A stretch of DNA of 64,000 nt from Paenibacillus urinalis (GTDB lineage: Bacteria; Bacillota; Bacilli; Paenibacillales; Paenibacillaceae): positions 749,501-813,500 of the forward strand of contig NZ_CP118108.1 in NCBI RefSeq assembly GCF_028747985.1, given 5' to 3'. The notes under the pieces are model-generated. The model did not search any database and was not told the origin of the DNA. It worked only from the letters and a program-made list of their open reading frames with translations. The position numbers were made by a program, and so were the translations under genes. This document shows positions 25,381-35,329 of this stretch, in pieces; within the stretch, counting starts at the first letter, position 1, and every line of letters begins with the position of its first letter.

Positions 25381-26982
25381 TCAAACGCTTTTATGAATAT
25401 GTATAATTTCTTGTTTACGGTATTGGCCTGGTGTCATGCCGGTTTCCTTCTTGAACATTCGATTGAAGGAGGAGAAATTGACATATCCCACCTGAGCGGC
25501 AATCCGGTTGATTGTCATGCCGGTCGTTATTAACAACTCCTGTGCTTTTTCCACTCGGACACGATGCAGATGCTCGCTGAAGGTACTACCGGTTTTTTCT
25601 TTGATATAGGTTGATAAGTAAGTACTGGACATATTGAGCAGATCAGACAGATAGTTAAGTGACAGGTCCTGGTGATACTTCTGCTGAATGATATCAAGCA
25701 CATATATGGCAAGCGTGTCTTTAATTCCGACCGTTGGTTGGCTCACCTCGTTTCTCTCATCTGAGGCTTGAATAAGAACCGTTGATTGCTGCTCTGGCAG
25801 AAGTGGATCGGTTAACTGTCCTTCGTCAGGCCTCGTGATCAGCTGAATCTGCCGAGATGTAGAGGCTTGCTCAATCCAGCGCAGGGTCTGCTCGTAGATC
25901 CCGCTGAGCTGACATGGTTCAGGATACGAATCACTGACAGCGATTTGCAGTTTCCCGCTATGAAGCAGCTCTTGCTCCCATGCAGGAATTTGTTCTTCTA
26001 GATTGGCAATAAGGACGTCCCGGTCTATGTTATAGAACATCGAGATGACGTGCATAGGTTCGATTTGAAACGTATGGGTAGATGGTCCACACGCTTCGGC
26101 GAGTTGGCGCATCGTAACGATCAAATGGTGCATGGTATCTCTGTATGAAGGTTTGTGTATTGAGTCATCTGCTTCTGCACCCATATCCGGAAGGAAATTA
26201 TACAGAACCATAACAGTGCTGCTGATAGAGGGATGCAGTCCTGCTCGTTCTAAATCAGGATTGAGATGCTTGATTTCATTGATATGATCTAAGGTGATGA
26301 TGGAAGGCATGATCTTGGCAGTCCACTTCATATAATGGTCGCGTTCTTTTGATAGGCGGGTCACTTCAAGTGCGGCAGAATGGAGGTGAAGCCGGGAATC
26401 TGTATTGTTCATTGAAACATGACTGGCTAATGCTTGTCCGATCGCTTTGATCGGAGTGCGAATCTGCGTGTAGAACAGGAACAGCCCTGAGATGCAGATA
26501 GCGAGTAAAAAGTACAAAACGGCTAAGATCGTATTTAGAAAGAGGGATGACCGTTCTACTTCCGTATTACCTACGGTACTTATCCATTTCAATCCATTTA
26601 TTGTGTCCGTATAAAAATAGTATTGGTTATTCATCTGGGCTGTATTTTGGCCAGGCTGAAATGAAGGGAGGGGCAGGAAGCGTGCTGCTGTGTCTGAACG
26701 GTACAGCTCCTTCCCATCTGCAGCGAGCACGATCAGGTGTTCAGGAAGAAATCCCTGACGGGCTGCTTCTGTAAGCTGATAAGGAATATCTATATGTGAC
26801 GATGACGATTGCGAGGCACTCAGCCGTTCGGCGGTATGCTCCAACTGGAATAAGTGTTCTTTTATCGCTTCATTAGTAACTGCTCTATTCAGCAGGGAGG
26901 TGGTGAACAGGTACAGGATAGCAATAAGTGCAAATATCGTCGTCATGGTCATTATGGATTTGCCGTCCCACCTCATTCTCAT
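25381..26982 (-). CDS. Membrane-bound AraC-family transcriptional regulator
   Basis: This 533-residue regulator of the type common in Paenibacillus has two transmembrane helices flanking an extracellular sensor of about 110 residues (TM1 about 15-33, TM2 about 147-170), a cytoplasmic middle region without a recognisable receiver or GGDEF domain, and a C-terminal AraC double helix-turn-helix (about 430-525: LSLNYLSDLLNMSSTYLSTYIKE, then ITTGMTINRIAAQVGYVNFSSFNRMFKKETG). GGGGAGG precedes the ATG. It is divergent from the giant surface protein at 27254, sharing a 271-bp gap, so it may control that gene. The extracellular ligand is unknown. Confidence 0.88.
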   Translation of the reverse strand: MRMRWDGKSIMTMTTIFALIAILYLFTTSLLNRAVTNEAIKEHLFQLEHTAERLSASQSSSSHIDIPYQLTEAARQGFLPEHLIVLAADGKELYRSDTAARFLPLPSFQPGQNTAQMNNQYYFYTDTINGLKWISTVGNTEVERSSLFLNTILAVLYFLLAICISGLFLFYTQIRTPIKAIGQALASHVSMNNTDSRLHLHSAALEVTRLSKERDHYMKWTAKIMPSIITLDHINEIKHLNPDLERAGLHPSISSTVMVLYNFLPDMGAEADDSIHKPSYRDTMHHLIVTMRQLAEACGPSTHTFQIEPMHVISMFYNIDRDVLIANLEEQIPAWEQELLHSGKLQIAVSDSYPEPCQLSGIYEQTLRWIEQASTSRQIQLITRPDEGQLTDPLLPEQQSTVLIQASDERNEVSQPTVGIKDTLAIYVLDIIQQKYHQDLSLNYLSDLLNMSSTYLSTYIKEKTGSTFSEHLHRVRVEKAQELLITTGMTINRIAAQVGYVNFSSFNRMFKKETGMTPGQYRKQEIIHIHKSV

Positions 26983-27253
26983 CTCAATGAACCTCCCCCG
27001 AAAACAAGCTGTATCTTACAAAATACTAATAGAGAATTGTTTCATAAATGTGTATGTAATGTAATCGGAATGTTAAGAAATTTAGTGTCGATATTTCAGA
27101 ATTTTTGCATTTTATTCATTTCATGCTTTTTCGCGGTAAATAGCTAAAAAAATGCATAGGTTCCAATCAAATGTCCATTGTCGTGTTCTTTCCTCTTCGG
27201 ATACCCTTTAAAAGGTTCATCATTATACAATATGAGGAGATGAAGATGAGGGA

Positions 27254-30200
27254 ATGTTTAGTTTGAACCAAATGAAGCGATGGACAGCCGTATGTATGAC
27301 AGCCGTATTGGTTGTGACAGGCACGGCTGGAGGAGCGGTGCCATGGCTTGGCGTACAGTCAGCATATGCTGAAGCCCTTGCTGAGACCTCAGGCGAAGTA
27401 CCTGCCGAGACTCCTGCTGATGTTCCAGGCGAAGCACCTGCCGAGACTCCAGCTGAAGCACCTGCCGAGACTCCTGCTGAAGCTCCAGCCGAAACACCTG
27501 CTGAGACTCCAGTTGAAGCTCCAACTGAAGCCGCTGGTGCAGCACCGGTGGTTATTTATGAGCAGCAAGCGGAGTCAACCGTACCTATGGACATGTCGGT
27601 TACATTGTCTGTATATAGTGAAACTGCGATTACTACAGGCACACTATACTATAAGGGTAGTAATGATGAAACATTCGAAGCTGCGCCAATGAACATCGGC
27701 AATCCCGCTCAGGGATACGCGGAATTATCCGGGATTATTCCGGAGTCTGTCATGCACGATGCTGAAATGGTGAATTATTATTTTGAGGTGACAAGCGAGA
27801 ACGGAACAACTCGGAGTCCGGCTGAAGACGGGACGGTATATGAGCTATTGATTGAGCAGCCACCTGCTGGAGAGACGCCGAGTCTTCTGATTACGGAGAT
27901 TGTATTTAATGCTCCGGGCTCTGGAGAGGTATCCGAATATATTGAAGTTTACAATAACAGCCCACAGCGCATTAATTTATCCGACTATTATGTGCATTAC
28001 GAGAATCATGATGGAAGCACGGTTCGGGATTGGACGCTTCCAGATCAGGAAACAGAAGCATGGGAGACGATAGTCTTGCTCAGCAAGAACAGCAGTCTAT
28101 CGCAAGTGAACAGTGACTACGGTGTTTCGCTGGCCGAGCATCAGATTGCAGTCATGACCCAGCCTAGCGGCAACCTGGTGAACACAGGTACGTACACCGC
28201 CTCAATTAAGACGGTTGCAGATAACGAGACCTTATCATCGGTTCGTTACAACGATGCAGCAGTGAACAGCTCGGAGAACGGTGACGATCAGGATAAGACA
28301 AGCGTGGTTTATAAATTTAATACGAACAGCGCTGTGATGGAAAAATGGTTTAGCTTCGGCATCCCGACGCCAGGAACGCTGCTGGATGGTCAAGTGCCGG
28401 ATCCATCAGCAGAGAATCCGTCTCTGCTTCCGGTGATCAGCCATCAATCTGCCGGCACGATGCCTCTGCAGGATGTTGTGATCACCTCTTCCGTACACAG
28501 CCCAACCCCTCTGGAATCGGCTACGCTGTATTTTAAAGACAGCTCAGCAATAACTTATACAGCTGTTGAAATGTCTGTGGACACAGGAGAAGCAGGAAAT
28601 TACAGCCTCTCAGGAACGATTGGACTTACCTCTATTGGCTATTCAGACAGCATAGATTATTACATAACGGCCCGCAATAAAGAAGGGCTGAGCCGCACAG
28701 AGAGATATGGGCTTACTATTGACCGGGAAATTCCGGAGCTGCTGATCACCGAGATCGTGTTTAACGCTCCGAATGATGAATACTCGGAATATATTGAGGT
28801 CTACAACAACAGCACCGAAACGATTAATTTATCAGACTACTATGTATCCTACGAGAACTATAATGGTACAACCGTATATAACTGGACCTTAGGCGATCAG
28901 GAATTGCAGCCATGGAAAACGGTAGTGCTGCTCAGAAAAAATGGCAGCCTCACGCTCGTCAACAGCGAATACGGAGTATCCCTTACCCAGGATCAGATAC
29001 TAATCATGAATCAACCCTCAGGCAATCTAGTCAATACAGGAACCTACACGGCTAACATCAAGAAGACGAGTGATGACCGGATCGTATCATCTGCAAGATA
29101 TAACGATGCTGTCATCGGTCCGAAGGATGTGACAGATAACGGTGACAAGACCAGTGTCGTCTATAAATATCCGGTAAGCGGCGCTCTGATGGACAGGCTG
29201 GCAACCAAGCAGATCCCGACACCGGGAACCATTCTGGAAGGGCAAGTCCCCCTTCCGCAGGTAGATGACCCTGAACAGCTGCCTCACATCAGCTACGAGC
29301 CATCGGTGACGACCACGAATCCTCAGGACGTATCCATTGAAGCTGAGGTGACAAGTGATACGGGTGTGATTGCTGCCAAGCTGTATTACAAGGCAGACTA
29401 TGAGACCTTGTACAGCAGTGCGGAGATGACCATTACAGAGGGCGCCGAAGGGAATTATTCCGTAGCAGGTGTTATTCCGGCTAAGGCGATGGCAAGCGCA
29501 CAGCAAATTCAATATTATTTCACGATTCAAAATGAATATGGTACTTCGCGGAGTCCGTTAGAGGCAGATGCGACTTATGAGCTTCAAGTCGAGCTTGATG
29601 GAGAGCCTCCATATTTGCTGATTACGGAAATGGTGTTCAATGGACCCAATATTAATGGTGCTGACGTCCCTGCATGGGAATATATTGAGCTGTACAACAA
29701 CAGTGATCAAATCATTTCCCTGCAGGATTACTACATTGATTACACAGATCTAAGCGGTGTTACCCAATATACTTGGCAGTTCACTGACAACGTTCAGATG
29801 GAGCCCGGCAGAGCATTGGTGCTGCGGATGGAGCCGACGGATGCGAACGGCACGGCGGACAAATTCAACGCTGCTTACAAGCTGACAGGCGATCAGCAGA
29901 TTGAGGAAGCAGACCTCGTTAATCTCAGAGGGGACAGCAGCCTTGCGAATACATCTTCAAGAATGGTTAACGTTGTAACCAAATCAGGACAGAAGGTTGT
30001 ATCCGCGGCTTATAACGACAATGCAACTCCAGATAATCCAGCGCCTGATAATTTGACGGATACCTCGGTTACGTACTTACCGAATTATGTAAGCGAGGAT
30101 ATGGTTAAATGGGGCGTAAAAGTAACCCCCACACCAGGCTATGTACTGGATGAACAGAAGCCTTCAACAACGGTTACACTCCCGGATGATTATCTGCCTC

Positions 30201-33200
30201 CAGTTATTGAACACACTCGCGGGGCAGGCAGTATCGGGATGGAGGACTATACAATCTCCGCTCAAATCACGGATAATACCGTCGTATCAGAAGCGAAGCT
30301 CTATTATAAGACAGATGTGATGTCAGGCTTCACTTCTGTGGCGATGACTCAGCAAACAGGAAATTCATACGAAGCTGTTGTTTCGGCAGAAGTACTGACA
30401 GGCGCAAGCCGTCTATACTATTATTTCGAAGCATCGGACGGAGTTCATATTACTGTGAAAAAGGATGTGAAGAACGAGCCTTTCGAAATCAAAGTGCTCG
30501 AGTCCATATCCTCAGTAGTTCCAGAGCTGCTAATTACAGAGCTCGTGCCAGACAGTACGGGAAGCGATATGTATGAGTACATTGAGGTGTACAACAATTC
30601 AACGCAAACTGTGAATTTGAAAGATTACCAGGTTGTTTATGTCTATTATCATGGCGGAACGGATGCTTGGGATTTGCCGCATAACCTGGAGCTTCCGGCC
30701 GGAGAAACGGCTGTCATCTGGGTACAGTCTGATCTAAGCAAGGACGAGCCGGTCAGCAGCTTTAACGGCCACTGGGGCGTCAACCTGCCAGAGGATCGGG
30801 TCATGTCGATCTACTCCATCGGTATGAACAATACGAATGAAGGCCGGATCATTCTTGCCGAGGATTCGCATTATGTCGTCGACCATGCCCGCAATCCAAT
30901 CGTGCAAGCCTGGTTCAACGTCGGTGTTGATGAGGTAGAGAACGACGGTACGAGTGTCGTATATGAATATCCTAAGGACGGTTCTACCAAAATGGTGAAG
31001 CGTTCTGCACGCATGACAGCTACACCAGGCCAGCTTATTGAGGCACAGGTGCCTGAACAGCTTGTCGAAGTAGCGGATGATACGAACCAGCCGGTCATCA
31101 TTCATGAAGAGCAAGTAGAAGATACGCCTTTTGGCTCGCTGACATTTGAAGCAACGGTGACCGATGATCAAATGGCAAAACGGGTATCCTTGTTCTTCAA
31201 ACGGGATATGGATACGGATTACACTGAAGTCAATATGAAGCGCACAGCGGAAGGCTCGGATGTATTCATGTCCGCTGAAGTGAACAAGGCACTGCTGCTT
31301 GGCGCAGCGCATGTTGATTATTACTTTGAAGCAACGGATGGACAGAATATCGTCCAATCTGACAACTACAGCCTCGGTTTTGTGAATTATGGACCGTTGT
31401 GGATTGATTTTGCAAATGTCGAATTTTTAAGTGGAACAGCTGTTGTTCAGGGCAATACGGAAGCTGCAGGCGAGACGTTGACCCTCTCGGTCGATGGAAA
31501 TGAGCTCATCACTAGTCCGGCGATGCATACAGCGCCAACACTAACCTATCGGGTTGACGATATAAACAGCGGCTTCCAGAATGGTTTATTCATCAATGAT
31601 GAGCTGGTTACGCTATTGCCAGTGAGTACTTACTATCAGCAAAAGTATGTTGATATTCCGAAGCACGTTCTGCAGCCAGGAGAAAATACGATCAAAATTA
31701 CGGCCGGAACGAAAGAGAGCCCGCTGGAGTTCGGTACATCGAACAACAACGATGACTATCGAATTGAAGGAGTGGAGCTGCTGCTGCCAGACGGCACTTC
31801 AGCCGATTGGACTTCAGCACGTGCCAAGACATTAAATGCAGATAGCTTTACCGATATCGATCCGGCTGACCGCCACAAGATTGGTGATAGCGGTGGATAT
31901 GTCGAATATATCGAGATTACATTTAACATACCGGCAGATGTATTCCACAGCATCTACGCGGAGGTAGACACAACAGCACTAACGGATGGAGATCATCTAT
32001 TTACATTGTCCTCAGGTTCGGGTAACTCTGCTGAGGTAACCGCTGTTGTTGACAATACCGCGCCTGTATTTGAGAGCTTCTCTATTGAAGACGGCGAGCT
32101 GTATACTGGTGAATTTGAGCTGAATGCGGTTATTGAGGATGCTGTATCTGGTGTCGCTTCGGTTAAGGCTACGCTTGATGGATCAGCAGTAGAGTTGCCA
32201 ACGATGGTTCAGGCTTCAGAACTCATTGTGGGCGAGCATATCTTTGAAGTAGTGGCAACGGATGCGGCAGGAAATACGGTAACTCGTAAAGGTGTGTTTA
32301 CTACGGATGAAACGGCACCGAACGCTCCTGAGGATCCGACTCCAGCAGATGGTGCAGCAGGAGTGAGCCGTGATGCAGTGCTCAGCGTAACTGCAAGTGA
32401 TCCGAATGGAGATACAGTGGACGTGTCCTTTGGTCAAGGCTATCGTTATGATTACAACGAGCAGTCGGATATTGAAGCCTATTCCAATGCCGTTGACCGT
32501 GAGCCGCCAATTGAACTGAATCCAGAAGGTGAGGAAGGATTTACAGCGGAAGCAGAAGCGCTCGTTGCGAAGCAGGACGGGGAATATTACGTTACAGATG
32601 CGAGTGGCCTGTTCCCTTACCAGCGCTATGAATTCAAGCTGGACGAAGATGCAAGTGGAATTGAATCCGTTGAAGTCGTGTGGCAGGGACACTCGGTTGA
32701 AGGCCGTCAGGTGACCATGTATACGTGGAACTATAACACGGGCAAATGGGAAGCTGCAGCCAGAGGCGTAGGTGCCGAAGACTTCGAACTGAGTGCTGCC
32801 GTAAACGCTGCAGACATGGTAAGAGACGAGACGATTCAAGTGCTTATTCAGGACTTAATTGTAGCTGAAGATGCCTCCACTTCCGAAGATCCGGACGGTG
32901 ATGGCAAATTCACCTTTGCCTTCTCTACAGATACGCAGTACTACGCAGATTCCTATCCGGATATTTTCCGGTCACAGATGCAGTATATCGCTGATATGAA
33001 GGAAAAGATGGATATCCGTTATCTCATTCATACCGGGGATATTGTGGACGACTGGTATCGACCGGACGAATGGGCGATAGCCGATGAGAGCTTTAAGATT
33101 ATTGAGGAAGCCGGTCTTCCATATGGTGTCGTTGCAGGGAATCATGATGTCAACTTCAATGCTGCCGATTATACGGAGTACTGGAAATATTTTGGACGTG

Positions 33201-35170
33201 ATCGGTTTGAGAGTCAGCCGACTTACGGAGACGATTTGAACAACAACCGCGATCACTATGATCTTGTATCTGCCAACGGTCAGGATTTCATCATTTTGTA
33301 TCTGGGCTGGAGCATCCAGGAGGATACAGTGGAGTGGGCAAATGAAGTGCTGAAGAAATATCCGGACCGCTACGCTATTATCGGAACGCATGAATATATT
33401 TCTCCTTCCGGGGCGTACTCCGGTCAAGGTCAAATGATCTGGGATGAAATTGTAGCGAAGAATCCGAATGTGAAAATGGTCCTCTGCGGTCATATTCATG
33501 GCGTAGGTTATAACGTCAAGCATTTGGAAGACGGGCGCGTTGTCGTAGAAATGCTGGCCGATTATCAATCCGGACCTATGGGTGGTTCAGGATACATGCG
33601 ATTCCTGGAATTCGATCCAGCGGAAGAACAAATTCATGTAAAGACATACTCACCTTATCTCGATGACTGGAATTATTTTGAGGACGGTTCCGACGATTTC
33701 TACATTCCTTTTGAGACACAGGATCCTCTCAAGCGAGTAGCAACGGATTATATCGGAGTGAATCTCTATAGCACTAACGAGATCGGGGCACAGCAAGCCG
33801 TAGAAAGTGGAAGCAGGGCGAGCACGACCTGGTCTTCACTAGACGCGAATCAGAATTATTTCTGGTATGCCAAAGCAACGGATCCATCCGGCAGCTCGAC
33901 ACTCTCGCCAATCTGGAAATTCTCCACGGGCAGCGGTGGAAATGGCAATGGAGACGGTGACGGTGATGGCAATGGAAACGGAAATGGTAATGGTAACGGC
34001 AATGGCGATGGCAATGGTAACGGTAATGGAAATGGTAATAATAACAACGGCTCTGGTGGTGATACATCGACGGACAGAGGGTGGACCGAAATTACGCCGG
34101 AAGATATCTCAGCAGATGGTGACAGTGTAAGCCTGAGAGCAGAGGACGATACGACAGGCTTGATCTTAACCTCAGCAGCGCTTACCCGTATTGGAAACCG
34201 GAGCTTGACGATTACGCTTGCAGACGGTGCCGTGATCACCTTGAGTGCAGAAGAACGAGCTGCATTGGCTGGTGAGCTCGGTGCGAATGAACAACTGTAT
34301 GTTTCTACTGAATCAGCTTCGGAAGAGGCTGTCGACGGAGCAGTCCGAGATTACAGCAGGGAACAAAAAGCAAGCTTTAAGGTGGTCGGCCATCCAGCTA
34401 AGGTGGAGATTGGCAAACGCGGTGTGAATGGCACAGCGGAGCCGCTGGATGCTTCGGTAACGATTAAGCTTACGGCCGATAACGTGAAGAATACTGCTCT
34501 GTCCGGTATTTATCAGATTGCGGCAGACGGTACAGTAACATGGGTTGGCGGAAGTTATGCAGACGGAAGCTATACAGCATCAGTAGAAGAGGCGGGTACG
34601 TATGTCGTACTGGAATTTAACAAGCTCTATACTGACGTCACCGAGGGACATTGGGCTTACCCTTATGTACAACTGCTCAGCTTCCAAGGTATCGCGAACG
34701 GCATTAACGACACCACATTTGGCGCTGCAAAATCGACTACAAGAGCCGAATTCGTAACGCTGCTGGCAAGAGCATTTGGTCTTACAGCATCCACAGGCTC
34801 GGATACCTTCAGCGATGTTAAGGCTGGAAGCTGGTATGCAGAAGCTGTACAAGCAGCTTATGAGGCGGGCATTGTTTATGGCACAAGTGCAGACCAATTC
34901 GAACCAGGCAATTCGATCAGCCGGGAAGAAATGGTTGTCATGATTGTGCGTGCCCTGGAGCATATGAGCGGCAAGGAGCTCGAGACCGGAAACGGAACGG
35001 CCTATTCCGATGACAATCAGATCAGCGATTGGGCCAAGGAAGCGGTCAAGAAGGCAACGGCATTGGGATTCATTGCAGGTAAAGGAAACAACAGCTTTGA
35101 TCCTAAAGGCATGGCATTGCGTTCTGAGACAGCGAAGGTTCTCGCTCTGATGCTGGAGCAAATGCAATAA
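27254..35170 (+). CDS. Giant surface protein: lamin-tail domains, calcineurin-like phosphoesterase, SLH anchor
   Basis: This is a 2638-residue exported protein. A signal peptide (cleavage near AYA, residue 39) is followed by an Ala/Glu/Thr/Pro repeat region (43-97). Then five Ig-like modules alternate with four lamin-tail domains, which begin near 209, 495, 788 and 1090 and carry LLITEIVFN and EYIEVYNNS. Further beta domains follow (Big-like, about 1580-1700). The metallophosphatase (about 1886-2146) shows DTQYY, GDIVDD, GNHD, GTHEY and GHIHG; the usual first DxH is DTQ. After an Fn3-like segment come a Gly/Asn/Asp tract, an unassigned domain and three SLH repeats (about 2458-2638). It is probably a wall-bound phosphodiesterase or nuclease; the substrate is unknown. 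TTG 27263 or ATG 27272 may be the true start, since spacing to GAGGGA fits them better. Confidence 0.9.
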   Translation: MFSLNQMKRWTAVCMTAVLVVTGTAGGAVPWLGVQSAYAEALAETSGEVPAETPADVPGEAPAETPAEAPAETPAEAPAETPAETPVEAPTEAAGAAPVVIYEQQAESTVPMDMSVTLSVYSETAITTGTLYYKGSNDETFEAAPMNIGNPAQGYAELSGIIPESVMHDAEMVNYYFEVTSENGTTRSPAEDGTVYELLIEQPPAGETPSLLITEIVFNAPGSGEVSEYIEVYNNSPQRINLSDYYVHYENHDGSTVRDWTLPDQETEAWETIVLLSKNSSLSQVNSDYGVSLAEHQIAVMTQPSGNLVNTGTYTASIKTVADNETLSSVRYNDAAVNSSENGDDQDKTSVVYKFNTNSAVMEKWFSFGIPTPGTLLDGQVPDPSAENPSLLPVISHQSAGTMPLQDVVITSSVHSPTPLESATLYFKDSSAITYTAVEMSVDTGEAGNYSLSGTIGLTSIGYSDSIDYYITARNKEGLSRTERYGLTIDREIPELLITEIVFNAPNDEYSEYIEVYNNSTETINLSDYYVSYENYNGTTVYNWTLGDQELQPWKTVVLLRKNGSLTLVNSEYGVSLTQDQILIMNQPSGNLVNTGTYTANIKKTSDDRIVSSARYNDAVIGPKDVTDNGDKTSVVYKYPVSGALMDRLATKQIPTPGTILEGQVPLPQVDDPEQLPHISYEPSVTTTNPQDVSIEAEVTSDTGVIAAKLYYKADYETLYSSAEMTITEGAEGNYSVAGVIPAKAMASAQQIQYYFTIQNEYGTSRSPLEADATYELQVELDGEPPYLLITEMVFNGPNINGADVPAWEYIELYNNSDQIISLQDYYIDYTDLSGVTQYTWQFTDNVQMEPGRALVLRMEPTDANGTADKFNAAYKLTGDQQIEEADLVNLRGDSSLANTSSRMVNVVTKSGQKVVSAAYNDNATPDNPAPDNLTDTSVTYLPNYVSEDMVKWGVKVTPTPGYVLDEQKPSTTVTLPDDYLPPVIEHTRGAGSIGMEDYTISAQITDNTVVSEAKLYYKTDVMSGFTSVAMTQQTGNSYEAVVSAEVLTGASRLYYYFEASDGVHITVKKDVKNEPFEIKVLESISSVVPELLITELVPDSTGSDMYEYIEVYNNSTQTVNLKDYQVVYVYYHGGTDAWDLPHNLELPAGETAVIWVQSDLSKDEPVSSFNGHWGVNLPEDRVMSIYSIGMNNTNEGRIILAEDSHYVVDHARNPIVQAWFNVGVDEVENDGTSVVYEYPKDGSTKMVKRSARMTATPGQLIEAQVPEQLVEVADDTNQPVIIHEEQVEDTPFGSLTFEATVTDDQMAKRVSLFFKRDMDTDYTEVNMKRTAEGSDVFMSAEVNKALLLGAAHVDYYFEATDGQNIVQSDNYSLGFVNYGPLWIDFANVEFLSGTAVVQGNTEAAGETLTLSVDGNELITSPAMHTAPTLTYRVDDINSGFQNGLFINDELVTLLPVSTYYQQKYVDIPKHVLQPGENTIKITAGTKESPLEFGTSNNNDDYRIEGVELLLPDGTSADWTSARAKTLNADSFTDIDPADRHKIGDSGGYVEYIEITFNIPADVFHSIYAEVDTTALTDGDHLFTLSSGSGNSAEVTAVVDNTAPVFESFSIEDGELYTGEFELNAVIEDAVSGVASVKATLDGSAVELPTMVQASELIVGEHIFEVVATDAAGNTVTRKGVFTTDETAPNAPEDPTPADGAAGVSRDAVLSVTASDPNGDTVDVSFGQGYRYDYNEQSDIEAYSNAVDREPPIELNPEGEEGFTAEAEALVAKQDGEYYVTDASGLFPYQRYEFKLDEDASGIESVEVVWQGHSVEGRQVTMYTWNYNTGKWEAAARGVGAEDFELSAAVNAADMVRDETIQVLIQDLIVAEDASTSEDPDGDGKFTFAFSTDTQYYADSYPDIFRSQMQYIADMKEKMDIRYLIHTGDIVDDWYRPDEWAIADESFKIIEEAGLPYGVVAGNHDVNFNAADYTEYWKYFGRDRFESQPTYGDDLNNNRDHYDLVSANGQDFIILYLGWSIQEDTVEWANEVLKKYPDRYAIIGTHEYISPSGAYSGQGQMIWDEIVAKNPNVKMVLCGHIHGVGYNVKHLEDGRVVVEMLADYQSGPMGGSGYMRFLEFDPAEEQIHVKTYSPYLDDWNYFEDGSDDFYIPFETQDPLKRVATDYIGVNLYSTNEIGAQQAVESGSRASTTWSSLDANQNYFWYAKATDPSGSSTLSPIWKFSTGSGGNGNGDGDGDGNGNGNGNGNGNGDGNGNGNGNGNNNNGSGGDTSTDRGWTEITPEDISADGDSVSLRAEDDTTGLILTSAALTRIGNRSLTITLADGAVITLSAEERAALAGELGANEQLYVSTESASEEAVDGAVRDYSREQKASFKVVGHPAKVEIGKRGVNGTAEPLDASVTIKLTADNVKNTALSGIYQIAADGTVTWVGGSYADGSYTASVEEAGTYVVLEFNKLYTDVTEGHWAYPYVQLLSFQGIANGINDTTFGAAKSTTRAEFVTLLARAFGLTASTGSDTFSDVKAGSWYAEAVQAAYEAGIVYGTSADQFEPGNSISREEMVVMIVRALEHMSGKELETGNGTAYSDDNQISDWAKEAVKKATALGFIAGKGNNSFDPKGMALRSETAKVLALMLEQMQ
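27390..27537 (+). repeat. Tandem Ala-Pro-Ala-Glu-Thr-Pro coding repeat
   Basis: Imperfect copies of an 18-24 bp unit encode PAETPAEA-type hexapeptides just after the signal peptide of the giant protein. It is a flexible spacer, likely variable in copy number. Confidence 0.85.
33934..34062 (+). repeat. Gly-Asn/Gly-Asp coding tract
   Basis: About 129 bases of GGNAAY/GGNGAY dipeptide codons encode a glycine-rich linker of about 40 residues between the phosphoesterase part and the SLH part. It is prone to slippage. Confidence 0.85.
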
Positions 35171-35177
35171 CACGGTT

Positions 35178-35216
35178 AGGGAGAAGGCCTGCAGGAAGGG
35201 CTTTCTCCCTTTCTAT
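35178..35216 (+). terminator. Terminator after the giant surface protein gene
   Basis: AGGGAGAAgGCC / GGCTTTCTCCCT stem is followed by TTCTATTTTT. Confidence 0.8.
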
Positions 35217-35329
35217 TTTTAAGAGATGAATATTTTACATTATTAAACAATAATTTCATCATCGGATAAACATAGGATGCTATATTAATTGCATTTGAGG
35301 TACAAGAGATCGCTACAGGAGGATATGGC

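Noticed and set aside
33934..34062. CRISPR-like array in the repetitive tract
   Set aside because: The repeats are in-frame Gly-Asn/Gly-Asp codons without spacers, inside a coding gene.
34245..35173. Additional frames within the SLH part of the giant protein
   Set aside because: They are antisense or out of frame to recognisable SLH repeats.
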